Shown piece by piece: positions 36,115-46,515 of a stretch of 64,000 bases of DNA (position 1 is the first letter of the stretch; every line of letters begins with the position of its first letter). Location: contig JAFGDS010000093.1 of the NCBI GenBank assembly GCA_016931995.1, forward strand, positions 1 through 64,000, in the 5' to 3' direction. The notes below the pieces were generated by a model. It worked only from the letters and a program-made list of their open reading frames with translations, did no database searches and was not told the DNA's origin. The stretch is from Pirellulales bacterium (GTDB lineage: Bacteria > Planctomycetota > Planctomycetia > Pirellulales > Thermoguttaceae). The position numbers and the translations under genes are program-made.

Positions 36115-37120
36115 ACTCGTCGCGGAGAAACGCGGCGGCCGTGTCCCATTTCTCGGCGGCGGACTCGAAATCGACCTGCATCGGGCGGACCGTGCGGGGC
36201 GTTTGCGTCCGTGGATCGGGCGGAACCGCGGGATTGAGCGGGATCTGGGCGCTGGGGCCCGCGGCCAGGCGAGCCTCGACCTCGGGACTCAACAAGTAGT
36301 CCACCAGCCGCCGCGCGGCCTCGGGATTCGGACCGCCGCGGACGATCGCCAGCGTGTTCGGGATGAACAGCGTGCCAAGCTGGCCCTCGGCTTGATCGGG
36401 ATACACGATCGCCACGGGCATGCCCTTGCCTTGCTCGATGATGGCGTCGTCCGTGTCGGTCAGGCCGAAGGCCACTTGCCCGGCCGCCACGGCCAGGGCC
36501 ACCTGTTTGTTGCCCGAGAGAATCCGCACGTTGTTTTGCTTGAGCTGGCGGAAGAAGTCTTTCGCCCGATCGTCGCCCCAGGCGGCGAACAGGCAGGCGG
36601 CATGGCTGGCGGTGGTGCCGAAAAGCGGTTTGGCGATGGCCGCCCGGCCGCGCCACTTCGGATCGGCCAGGTCGAGGATCGAGCCGGGCCGGTTGGCCTG
36701 GGGCACCAGATCGGTATTGATTACCAACACCCTTGCCCGGGCGGCAAACCCGTGCCACAGGCCCGTGGGGGAGCGGAATTCGGCGGGGTATTGCTCGGCA
36801 ATGGGGGGGTGATAGGCGTCCAGGAGGCCCTGCCGGGCGAGCCGCAGCGTGTTGAGAATTTCGTTGTTCCAGAACAGATCGCACCGCGGCCGGTCCCGCT
36901 CGGCCAGAATCGCCTCGGTCAGGCCGACCGTTTTGGTCGATTCCGTGTCGAACTTCGGCCGAACGATCGCGCCGGTTTCGGTCTGGTAGTCGTCGAAAAT
37001 CGGCTGGGAGAACTCGGAATCGAGCGCCGTGTAGACGACCACCTCCGACTCGGACGCCGACCAGCAGCCGCCCAGCGGGAGCGAGGCCAAGATCAGAACG
37101 AGCAGGCGGTATATGCCCAT
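36101..37120 (-). CDS. Iron(III)-type ABC substrate-binding lipoprotein
   Basis: 339 residues from the ATG at 37120 (MGIYRLLVLILASLPLGGC, lipobox LGGC with C19). The fold is that of Fe3+-binding AfuA/FbpA-type proteins: VVVYTALDSEFSQPIFDDYQ, CDLFWNNEILNTLRL, VAFGLTDTDDAI and a C-terminal LVDYLLSPEVEARLA. No permease or ATPase gene is near, so it must share a transporter coded elsewhere or act as an orphan receptor. Longer starts would read through the palindrome at 37173. The substrate may be iron or a small anion. Confidence 0.82.
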   Translation of the reverse strand: MGIYRLLVLILASLPLGGCWSASESEVVVYTALDSEFSQPIFDDYQTETGAIVRPKFDTESTKTVGLTEAILAERDRPRCDLFWNNEILNTLRLARQGLLDAYHPPIAEQYPAEFRSPTGLWHGFAARARVLVINTDLVPQANRPGSILDLADPKWRGRAAIAKPLFGTTASHAACLFAAWGDDRAKDFFRQLKQNNVRILSGNKQVALAVAAGQVAFGLTDTDDAIIEQGKGMPVAIVYPDQAEGQLGTLFIPNTLAIVRGGPNPEAARRLVDYLLSPEVEARLAAGPSAQIPLNPAVPPDPRTQTPRTVRPMQVDFESAAEKWDTAAAFLRDEFTGG

Positions 37121-37172
37121 GGTGGGTGTTGGGTACGTCATGTCACACAACTTTCTGGTGGTATGCTCGCGC

Positions 37173-37244
37173 GTGTCATCCCGAGCGAAGCGAAGGATCT
37201 CGTTGGAACGCACGCGAGATCCTTCGCTTCGCTCGGGATGACAC
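37173..37244. repeat. HPERSEGS-type palindrome
   Basis: Perfect 30-base inverted repeats, 37173-37202 and 37215-37244, with a 12-base loop. The arms contain GTCATCCCGAGCGAAGCG and its complement. On the minus strand the arms read HPERSEGS and LRFARDD. This is a widespread bacterial dispersed repeat. A degenerate copy is at 50381-50445. It lies in the 385-base gap between the lipoprotein gene and 37506. Confidence 0.9.
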
Positions 37245-37505
37245 CTGAATGTTGGGTTGATTGGCGTCACCCAACGCGGTTCCCAACCTACCGGCCAATC
37301 GCCCGGGAGACAAGCCGGACACCCCCTGCCGGACGGCCTTTCCCCTCGCGAGACGGGCCATAGGCCGAAAACCTGGGAAAAACGGTGCAACCGTCATAGC
37401 TTGACTGCCGATACGAAAACGTGCACGCGCGTGCCTCCCGGCGCGAGGATTATCTTGCGGCTGGGCAGGGACAGGGCTGTGAGATTCACTTTTGGGAGCC
37501 AGACG

Positions 37506-37838
37506 ATGCAAGTCAAGGTGTACATTCCGAAGATGATCGAGATCCCCAGCGAGTATCTCCCCGCGCTGGCCAAGCGGGCGGCCGATAGCCTGGGTGATCG
37601 GGCGGATGAGGTCTCGGCCACCCGGGGACACCTGGTCCGTCAGGCGGTCCAGGACGGTCTGCTGCGCCAGTTCGACGACCTGGTGAGCGACGACGGGACC
37701 GTGGATCTGGTCTGCGACCCGGGCATGGAAATCCCGTTGGAGCTTGAGAACAAGACCTTGACGCTCAACGAGCTGCTCGAGGCCCTGCAATACAAGCGCT
37801 CGTGGTCCGAGGTCAAGGCGCCGTCCGAAGCGGCCTAA
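37506..37838 (+). CDS. Small protein of unknown function, 110 residues
   Basis: The ATG at 37506 starts MQVKVYIPKMIEIPSEYLPAL. The protein is acidic with two clear helices (PALAKRAADSLGDRADEV and TRGHLVRQAVQDGLLRQFDDL) and a final LTLNELLEALQYKRSWSEV. No domain is recognised. Planctomycete genomes often carry such short proteins upstream of dnaA, but I cannot name a family. The next gene starts 120 bases on, on the same strand. Confidence 0.65.
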   Translation: MQVKVYIPKMIEIPSEYLPALAKRAADSLGDRADEVSATRGHLVRQAVQDGLLRQFDDLVSDDGTVDLVCDPGMEIPLELENKTLTLNELLEALQYKRSWSEVKAPSEAA

Positions 37839-37958
37839 CGCCCGGCAACCCGGCCAAGCCGCCTGGGTCGTTCGGCCTCGCCGCGAGGAAGGTCCCCACC
37901 AACGCACCCGGCGCGGCCGGTCGCGCGTGCGCCCCCACTGCCCGTCAGGAAACACCTC

Positions 37959-38645
37959 ATGGCGGTTTTCCCGAAGAAGCTGGATTTGGAGCGGCTCTTC
38001 CGGCAGCCGTCGGCGCGCGCCGCGGCGTCCGCGTCCAAGCGTCCCGCTTCGGGCAAACCTGGCTCGTGGCGCGTGGTCACCGCCGACGGCTGCACCACCG
38101 TCAGTTCGCTTGCCCGGCGAGCGGGCACGAAGCCGGATGAGTTGCTCCACAACGAGCATGCCGAGGTCGTTCTTCGCCACGATCGGGGCGGACGGCCCAC
38201 GACGATCAAGCTCGTTAGTCCCGCCGGCCGGCAAGTTTCCTTGGCGGAACTCGATTTGGTCGACACCGACGTTCCGGCGGAAGATGCCAAGCCCAGTCCT
38301 CCCGCCCCTCGCCCCGCCGACAATCGCCCGACGGCTTCAAAAACGAACGTGAATTTGGCCATGCCCCGGGCCAGCGCGGTGCTGGCCGACGCCCTGCGCG
38401 ACGACGCGGTGCTCCGGGTGGGCAAGCCCGACCAGAGCCGCGGCCGGTGGTTTACGCGACTGACCTCCCGCAAGAAGAAGGCCGAGCTATTCGACATCCG
38501 TCCCGCGGCTCGCCCGCTCGCGGCTCCACCCGACGTGGATCTCAACGGCATCGATCTGGACCTCGTCCGCGTGATCGAGCTCTGGCCCACCCTTGCGCCG
38601 CGGATCCGCGACGCCATTCTTGCCCTGGTCGACGCCGCCAAGTAA
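37959..38645 (+). CDS. Hypothetical protein, 228 residues
   Basis: The ATG at 37959 begins MAVFPKKLDLERLFRQPS. There is no signal or membrane segment. An N-terminal region of about 50-120 (WRVVTADGCTTVSSLARRAG) is compact. A Pro/Ala linker follows, then a helical basic part (RGRWFTRLTSRKKKAELFD) and an end helix VRVIELWPTLAPRIRDAIL. No family recognised. Because it lies just upstream of dnaA on the same strand, a role near replication is possible but unproven. Confidence 0.6.
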   Translation: MAVFPKKLDLERLFRQPSARAAASASKRPASGKPGSWRVVTADGCTTVSSLARRAGTKPDELLHNEHAEVVLRHDRGGRPTTIKLVSPAGRQVSLAELDLVDTDVPAEDAKPSPPAPRPADNRPTASKTNVNLAMPRASAVLADALRDDAVLRVGKPDQSRGRWFTRLTSRKKKAELFDIRPAARPLAAPPDVDLNGIDLDLVRVIELWPTLAPRIRDAILALVDAAK

Positions 38646-38966
38646 CGGCGCGGTTCCCGCGGGTCAGTTGGGCCTGCCCGTAATGGGGTTTGCTTCCTCC
38701 TCCGAGCGCGTCCGCGATGGGCGTCCTGTCCGCGGTTTGTCGCGGGCATGTCTTTTGGGGCAACGGCGCCGCATAGCCGCACAAGCGTGGCCGCCGCGCC
38801 CACCGCGACCCGACGGCGGCGCGCCGATGTTTGGCGCCTCGGTAATTCGTTTTGCCAGAACAACTTAAGAACGCGAGAAACCACCGGAAATTTCCGCGAC
38901 TCCACTCGTCGTGCGGCCCCAAACCTGCTACAATCACGGTTCGCGTTGTGTTGCACTCTCCAACTA
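38646..38966 (+). promoter_or_regulatory. dnaA upstream region with palindrome and -10 candidate
   Basis: There is no gene in this 321-base stretch. CGGAAATTTCCG at 38885-38896 is a perfect 12-base palindrome. TACAAT at 38929-38934 is a good -10; the matching -35 position (about 38906) is weak. Transcription would begin near 38941, 26 bases before the ATG at 38967. I see no clear ribosome binding site. No DnaA box of consensus quality is visible here. Confidence 0.5.
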
Positions 38967-40088
38967 ATGCCGAGCCAGGCTGGACGGACCCTCGTGGACG
39001 AAAACGTCGTCTGCATTCGGCTACCGCGAGATGCCCCCGACGGGGCATATGGTACCGGCAATTCGCGTCGGGCCAACCCGGTGGACAACCCGTTCTTCGT
39101 GGGACCGGAGAATGACCTGGTCCCGGTGGCTGTTCAGGCGGTGCTCGACGATGCCGCGACGGATCGGCCCTCGCGGAAGTACAACCCGTTGGTGTTTTTT
39201 GGCGCGACGGGCACGGGCAAGTCGCACCTGGTTCGGGGCTTGGCGGCGGCCTATCGGGCTCGTCTGCCCGCGGCGAGCGTCGTGTGCGTTGCGGCGGCGG
39301 ACTTCGCGCGGGAGTATGCCGACGCCATCGAGACGCAGTCGGTCGAGGAATTCCGCCGGCGCCACGGCCGGGCACGGCTGCTGGTGGTTGAAGACGTAAC
39401 GCTTTTGGCGGATCGACCGGCGGCGCAACGCGAGTTGATCCAGGCAGTGGACGCGGCGTTGGCGGCGGGGCGTCGCGTGATTGCCACGGCGGGTCTGCCG
39501 CCTGGTCAATGGCCGCAAATTGCCCCAGCCCTGCAAAGCCGGTTGGCGGCGGGTTTGAGCGTGGGGCTGGCGTCGCCGGAACGCGCGACGCGCCAGGCAA
39601 TCCTGCGCGAGTTGGCCCGGCAACGCGACGTCGTCCTGCCGGAACCCGCGGTAGAGCTTTTGGCCGCCGCGTTGAAAACGTCGGTCCGGCTGCTGATGGG
39701 GGCCGTGGGCACGCTCGCGGCGGACAGTCGCGCGACGGGCCGAACGATCGACGTCGACGCGGTGCGACGATTTCTAGCCCGGAAACAACAACAATCGCAG
39801 GTCGATCTACGGGAAATCGCCGCCGTAACCGCCCGGTGCTTCGGCCTAACTGTCACGCAACTGCGAAGCCGGACGCGGCGCCGCGAGGTGGTCACCGCGC
39901 GGGGGGTGGCCATGTATTTGGCCAGACAACTGACCAATGAGAACCTCGAACGAATCGGTGATTATTTCGGCGGGCGCGACCATACCACGGTATTGCACGG
40001 GTGCCGAAAGACCGAGACGCTGCTGCAAACCGAGCCGTCCGTTCAACAGGCGGTTGTCCACCTGCGATGCAAACTCCACGCCTCCTAA
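38967..40088 (+). CDS. dnaA: Chromosomal replication initiator DnaA, short form
   Basis: 373 residues from the ATG at 38967, against about 450 for typical DnaA. The AAA+ domain starts at once with NPFFVGPENDLVPVAV and NPLVFFGATGTGKSHLV (Walker A 79-87, where DnaA usually has GG.GLGKTH). Walker B is LLVVEDVTLL at 138-147. Domain IV has the DnaA-box-binding signature GRDHTTVLHGCRK near 335. The first 40 residues replace domains I and II, which normally recruit helicase and self-associate. A longer frame upstream (from 38748) reads as Arg-rich junk. Identity is secure; the missing domain I suggests another loading route, and dciA is two genes away. Confidence 0.93.
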   Translation: MPSQAGRTLVDENVVCIRLPRDAPDGAYGTGNSRRANPVDNPFFVGPENDLVPVAVQAVLDDAATDRPSRKYNPLVFFGATGTGKSHLVRGLAAAYRARLPAASVVCVAAADFAREYADAIETQSVEEFRRRHGRARLLVVEDVTLLADRPAAQRELIQAVDAALAAGRRVIATAGLPPGQWPQIAPALQSRLAAGLSVGLASPERATRQAILRELARQRDVVLPEPAVELLAAALKTSVRLLMGAVGTLAADSRATGRTIDVDAVRRFLARKQQQSQVDLREIAAVTARCFGLTVTQLRSRTRRREVVTARGVAMYLARQLTNENLERIGDYFGGRDHTTVLHGCRKTETLLQTEPSVQQAVVHLRCKLHAS

Positions 40089-40499
40089 CGCAACGACGCC
40101 AAGCGAACATCGATGTTGGTTCATTCTGAATGAGAGCAAGTGGGTGGGATGATTTCGCGGCAGGGTGTGTGCAAAACGCGACGGTTGCACGTCAATGAGT
40201 AGGAATAAGCAGGTAGGTTATCGACGGTGAAGCGGATTTGTCCGAATCTCGGCCGTGGACGAACGCCGAACCACCAATCGCCCGACGGGTTTCCAACAGG
40301 ATATCCACGCCGTTTTTTCCGCCGAGCCACTTCGCAACCAATTACCCTAACGAGCGTTAAGCGACCTGCCTTTCCCGAAACCGACCGCGAAAGCCGATCT
40401 ATTACTACTACTCTTATAAGAGAAATATAGAAGGGATGTTTTCCGGGCTGGACCAGCATACGTCCCAGGATTGGGAAACCCAGAAAGAAGGACAGTATT
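40089..40499. other. Putative replication origin (oriC) between dnaA and dnaN
   Basis: No gene lies here. Near-consensus DnaA boxes are TTATCGACG (40218-40226) and ATATCCACG (40301-40309), each 7/9. A TAACG-AG-CGTTA palindrome is at 40348-40359. At 40399-40413 the trinucleotides CTA TTA CTA CTA CTC form a DnaA-trio-like run, directly followed by the palindrome CTCTTATAAGAG (40411-40422) and AT-rich sequence. A GC-rich stretch, CCGACCGCG, precedes the trios, as in the B. subtilis unwinding site. The dnaN ribosome binding site (AAGGAC) is near 40488. Origin assignment rests on gene order plus these motifs. Confidence 0.65.
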
Positions 40500-41615
40500 A
40501 TGAAGATCCGTTGTGATCGGGAGCGTCTTTGGCGCGCGTTTCAGACGGCGGCCAGCGTTGTGCCGGCGCGAAGTCCCAAGCCTATCCTGCGAAACATCAA
40601 ACTGGACGCGACTGCGGACGCCGTTACCCTCACGGCAACCGACCAGGAGGTGGGTATCCGGATCGACGTGGCGGGCATCGACGTCGGCGCTCCGGGAAGC
40701 GTCGTGTTGCCGGTCGATCGGGTGGGCGCCATCCTCCGCGAATCCTCGGACGAGAAGATTTCGATCGAAAGCGACGCTTCGCGGATTCGCGTGGAAACCG
40801 GGACGAGCCAGTTCCAGTTGCCCAGCGAAGACCCGGCCGAATTCCCCGGGGTGGGCGAGTTCGACGAACAGTCGTACCACGAGCTACCCGCGAGATTCTT
40901 CCGCGAGTTGATCCGGCGCACGACCTTCGCCACGGATAACGAGAGCAGCCGGTACGCCTTGGGCGGCGTTTTGTTGGAGCTGGGGGGAGAAGAGGTGTTG
41001 GGCGTGGGGACGGATGGGCGCCGGCTGGCCAAACAGGTTGGCCCGGCCAAGATTGTCGGGTCCGGCGGGGCGGCCGAGGGAAACACCATCGTGCCGACCC
41101 GGGCGATGCACCTGATGGAACGAGCGCTAGCCGACAACGATGAGGCAATTCAAGTAACGGCGCGGGCGAATGAAATCGTCGTGAGGAGCCAGAAGACAAC
41201 GATTCTTTCGAGATTGGTGGAAGGGCGTTTTCCCAATTGGCGCGGCGTGTTTCCCGATGGGGTCGAGATCACGAAGATCGATCTTACGGTGGGGCCGTTC
41301 TTCGCGGCGGTCCGCCAAGCGGCGATCGTCACCAGCGACGAGCGGCGCGGCGTGGAGTTCCGTTTTGGCGATGGCAAGGTCGTTTTGTCGGCTCACGGGG
41401 CCGAGTTGGGCGAATCACACGTCGAGATGCCCACCGCCTACGACGGCGCCGAACTGCACATCAAGCTCGATCCCCGCTTCGTGAGTGAATTCCTGAAGGT
41501 GCTCGAACCAGACACGACCTTCACGCTCGAGCTGGTCGACGCCGATACCGCGGCCGTCTGCCGCACGGCGGACGGCTACTCGTACGTGGTCATGCCGCTA
41601 TCGAGGAATCAGTAG
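40500..41615 (+). CDS. dnaN: DNA polymerase III sliding clamp (beta subunit)
   Basis: 371 residues, normal for the beta clamp. Three clamp folds can be followed: MKIRCDRERLWRAFQTAA at the start, VVLPVDRVGAILRESSDEK near 80, ELPARFFRELIRRTTFATDNE near 130, TDGRRLAK near 177 and the final SYVVMPLSR. It encircles DNA and tethers the polymerase. It is the first gene after the putative origin and is followed 18 bases later by dciA. Operon order dnaA-dnaN-dciA-gyrB is a classic origin cluster. Confidence 0.96.
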   Translation: MKIRCDRERLWRAFQTAASVVPARSPKPILRNIKLDATADAVTLTATDQEVGIRIDVAGIDVGAPGSVVLPVDRVGAILRESSDEKISIESDASRIRVETGTSQFQLPSEDPAEFPGVGEFDEQSYHELPARFFRELIRRTTFATDNESSRYALGGVLLELGGEEVLGVGTDGRRLAKQVGPAKIVGSGGAAEGNTIVPTRAMHLMERALADNDEAIQVTARANEIVVRSQKTTILSRLVEGRFPNWRGVFPDGVEITKIDLTVGPFFAAVRQAAIVTSDERRGVEFRFGDGKVVLSAHGAELGESHVEMPTAYDGAELHIKLDPRFVSEFLKVLEPDTTFTLELVDADTAAVCRTADGYSYVVMPLSRNQ

Positions 41616-41633
41616 GCGCGGGAGGACGCCACG

Positions 41634-42026
41634 ATGGCGAAGGATGGCGATCGGACCCGCCGAAAATGCGCCCTGGGCGCGAAGCCATTGGGAAGAAAGA
41701 CGACGCGTGGGGGCGACAGGACGAAGGGAGGTCCGCGGGCAATCGGCGACGTGCTGGCGGAGTTGATGGCGCAAAAGGGCTTTGGCCGAATTCGCGGCGC
41801 CGAGGCCTTCGAGCAAGCCTGGCGGGACGCGGTCGGCGAAATGGCCGCGGCGCACACGCGCGTTGGCGCGATCCGCCGGGGCAAGCTCGAAATCACCGTG
41901 GCCAACTCGATGCTCGTTCAGGAACTGACGTTTCAGAAACCGGCGCTGGTGCGCACCCTCCGCGAACGGATGCCGCACGACAAGATCAAGGATCTGCATT
42001 TCCGCGTCGGCAATATCGACGATTGA
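41634..42026 (+). CDS. dciA: DciA-type DUF721 protein
   Basis: 130 residues. A basic, disordered N-terminus (about 1-38) precedes the DUF721 domain: IGDVLAELMAQKGFGRI, FEQAWRDAVGEMAAAHT, GKLEITVANSMLVQELTFQK and LRERMPHDKIKDLHFRVG. DciA is the ancestral bacterial loader or helper of the replicative helicase DnaB. Its place between dnaN and gyrB fits that role. It may be more important here because DnaA lacks the helicase-recruiting domain I. Confidence 0.88.
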   Translation: MAKDGDRTRRKCALGAKPLGRKTTRGGDRTKGGPRAIGDVLAELMAQKGFGRIRGAEAFEQAWRDAVGEMAAAHTRVGAIRRGKLEITVANSMLVQELTFQKPALVRTLRERMPHDKIKDLHFRVGNIDD

Positions 42027-42034
42027 AACCGTAG

Positions 42035-44539
<2,505 letters not shown>

Positions 44540-44540
44540 G

Positions 44541-46256
44541 ATGGGCGCCACCTCGAAACGACTCGAACCCAACCGCGTCCACCAGGGCGACTGCGCGCGC
44601 ATGCTCGCCCAGATCGAACCCGGCCGCGTCGATCTTGTTTTCGCCGATCCGCCGTTCAACATCGGCTACGACTACGACCTCTACAACGACCGCCGCTCGC
44701 GCGAGGAGTACCTCGATTGGTCGAAAGCGTGGATGGCGGGCGTCAAGCGGGCACTCAAACCCGACGGGACGTTCTGGCTGGCCATCGGCGACGAATACGC
44801 CGCCGAGCTGAAGCTCATCGCCCAGGACGCGCTTGGCTTCGCGTGCCGCGGTTGGGTCATTTGGTATTACACGTTCGGCGTCAACTGCGTCCGCGCGTTC
44901 AGCCGGTCGCACACGCATCTGTTCCACTTCGTCAAGGATCCGGACAAGTACACGTTCAACGCGGAGAATCCGGCCGTGCGCGTGCCGTCGGCGCGGCAGC
45001 TCGTGTACGCCGATCGCCGGGCGAACGCGAAGTGCCGCTTGCCCGACAACACGTGGATCCTCCGCCCGCAGGACGCGCCAGCCGGCGGCTTCGCCACGAT
45101 GCACGACACGTGGTATTTCGCCCGCGTGGCCGGCACGTTCAAGGAGCGAGAAGGCTTCCACGGCTGCCAGATGCCGGAGCAATTGCTGGGGCGGATCATC
45201 CGCATATCGAGCCGACCGCAGGAGCTGGTGCTCGACCCGTTCGCCGGCAGCGGCACGACGCTGGCCGTGGCCAAGAAGCTCGGCCGGCGTTGGCTGGGCT
45301 TCGAGCTATCGAAGGACTACGTCAAGCGGATCAACGAACGGCTCGCGCAAACGCGGGTGGGCGCGCCGCTGGATGGACCGGCCGATCCCGTCCGCAGCGC
45401 GCCCAAGACGGCCGCCGGCAAGCGGCGCGTCCGCATGCGCAACGGCCGGCCCGTGCCCCACCTGGACGAGCAGACCCAGCGGGGCATCGTGGACGCGTAC
45501 CGCGACGCGTGCATAGGCTGCTCCACCGACTACGTCCTGTGCGATCCGGAGCTTAACGCGGCGTTCGTGGCCGCGTGTCACAAGAAGGACCTGCGAGGCG
45601 ACGCGGAGCTGTGGAACCGTTTGCTCCTGCGGATCCGCAAGGCCGGCAAGCTTCCGCGGATGGAGCAGACGCGCCGGCGGCTCACGTTCGAGGAGATGGA
45701 CCCGTACAGCTTCGCCAGCGAGATTGCCATGCAGATGGTCGGCGTGACCTACGGCTACACGCTGGACGAGATACTCTGCAACCCGCTCGCGGCGGCGGAG
45801 TTCGACGATCTGGCCGCGCAGTTTGCCCCGGGTTTTTCGCCTTTTGAATACCGTTGGGCGGCCCTGTCGATCCGCAAGCGGGCACGGCAATCGCGGCGGC
45901 TTGCCCGCGAGCGATTCGCCGATTGGCTCAAGAAGCGTCTGCCGGCGGCCGTACCGCTGGAGAAGTGCCTGACGTCGAAATACGAAGGGCCGGGGGTGTA
46001 CGTGCTGCTCAATTCCGGCCACGATCTGTACGTGGGCGAGACGCTTGACTTCAAGCGACGCATCGAGCGCGTGGCGGACGCAGAGTGCTGGACGGCCTAT
46101 GCGCCGCGGGCCGTGCGGTTCATCTCCATCAACGACAAATTCAACGAGCAGCACGGTCTGCAATCGTTGTTGGTGGACCGCGTCCGGCCGCTGTTGAATT
46201 CGCCATTGCTCGGGTCGGACGGCGAACGGTCCCCTTCCCATTTGGGAGAGAAATGA
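44541..46256 (+). CDS. DNA methyltransferase fused to a GIY-YIG-like domain
   Basis: 571 residues, starting one base after the gyrB stop. The methyltransferase has DPPFNIGYDYD at 36-46 (motif IV) before DPFAGSGTTLAV at 232-243 (motif I). This order marks the beta class of N6-adenine or N4-cytosine enzymes. HLFHFVKD and WYFARVAGT are in the recognition region. Residues 290-470 are a helical, charged linker of unknown fold, with several Cys in CIGCSTDYVLC. The C-terminus (about 480-560) matches GIY-YIG nucleases: GPGVYVLLNSGHDLYVGETLDFKRRIERV-type spacing and a P..N ending. The usual catalytic Glu appears to be Gln (GLQSLLVD). No separate restriction gene is nearby. Confidence 0.85.
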   Translation: MGATSKRLEPNRVHQGDCARMLAQIEPGRVDLVFADPPFNIGYDYDLYNDRRSREEYLDWSKAWMAGVKRALKPDGTFWLAIGDEYAAELKLIAQDALGFACRGWVIWYYTFGVNCVRAFSRSHTHLFHFVKDPDKYTFNAENPAVRVPSARQLVYADRRANAKCRLPDNTWILRPQDAPAGGFATMHDTWYFARVAGTFKEREGFHGCQMPEQLLGRIIRISSRPQELVLDPFAGSGTTLAVAKKLGRRWLGFELSKDYVKRINERLAQTRVGAPLDGPADPVRSAPKTAAGKRRVRMRNGRPVPHLDEQTQRGIVDAYRDACIGCSTDYVLCDPELNAAFVAACHKKDLRGDAELWNRLLLRIRKAGKLPRMEQTRRRLTFEEMDPYSFASEIAMQMVGVTYGYTLDEILCNPLAAAEFDDLAAQFAPGFSPFEYRWAALSIRKRARQSRRLARERFADWLKKRLPAAVPLEKCLTSKYEGPGVYVLLNSGHDLYVGETLDFKRRIERVADAECWTAYAPRAVRFISINDKFNEQHGLQSLLVDRVRPLLNSPLLGSDGERSPSHLGEK

Positions 46257-46296
46257 AGTCCTGTTTTGGGCAGCGTCGGGAAAGTCAAAACTTCCT

Positions 46297-46369
46297 CTCC
46301 GCGTCTTGGCGTCTCCGCGCGAGATACCCAAAGTCAGTTCTTCTCGCGCGGAGACGCCAAAACGCGGAG
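46297..46369. repeat. Dispersed palindrome (CTCCGCG family)
   Basis: Arms 46297-46324 and 46342-46369 are inverted repeats of 28 bases with one mismatch (CTCCGCGTCTTGGCGTC / GACGCCAAAACGCGGAG). They lie in the gap between the methyltransferase and PBP2 genes. Confidence 0.85.
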
Positions 46370-46424
46370 TTGTGGTGGTGCACGGGGTATTGTGGGGTTA
46401 GACAACCGCGAACCCCCGCGGGAT

Positions 46425-46466
46425 CCCCTCACCCCCGGCCCTTCTCCCGCAAGCGGGCGAGGGGAG
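46425..46466. repeat. CTCTCCCGC palindrome
   Basis: This is another copy of the element at 12171 and 12376 (CCCCGGCCC.TCTCCCGCAAGCGGGCGAGGGGAG). Here it is intergenic, upstream of PBP2. The copies inside the M56 gene therefore are genuine insertions of a mobile or mobile-like repeat. Confidence 0.8.
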
Positions 46467-46515
46467 TGTTGCGGTCCGACCGTCCGCCGGCCACGTTCCA
46501 TGCAGGTTTCCGATC

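Noticed and set aside
40089-40499. Consensus DnaA boxes (TTATCCACA) in the oriC region
   Set aside because: No exact match exists on either strand; only 7/9 matches, so the boxes are listed as candidates within the origin region.
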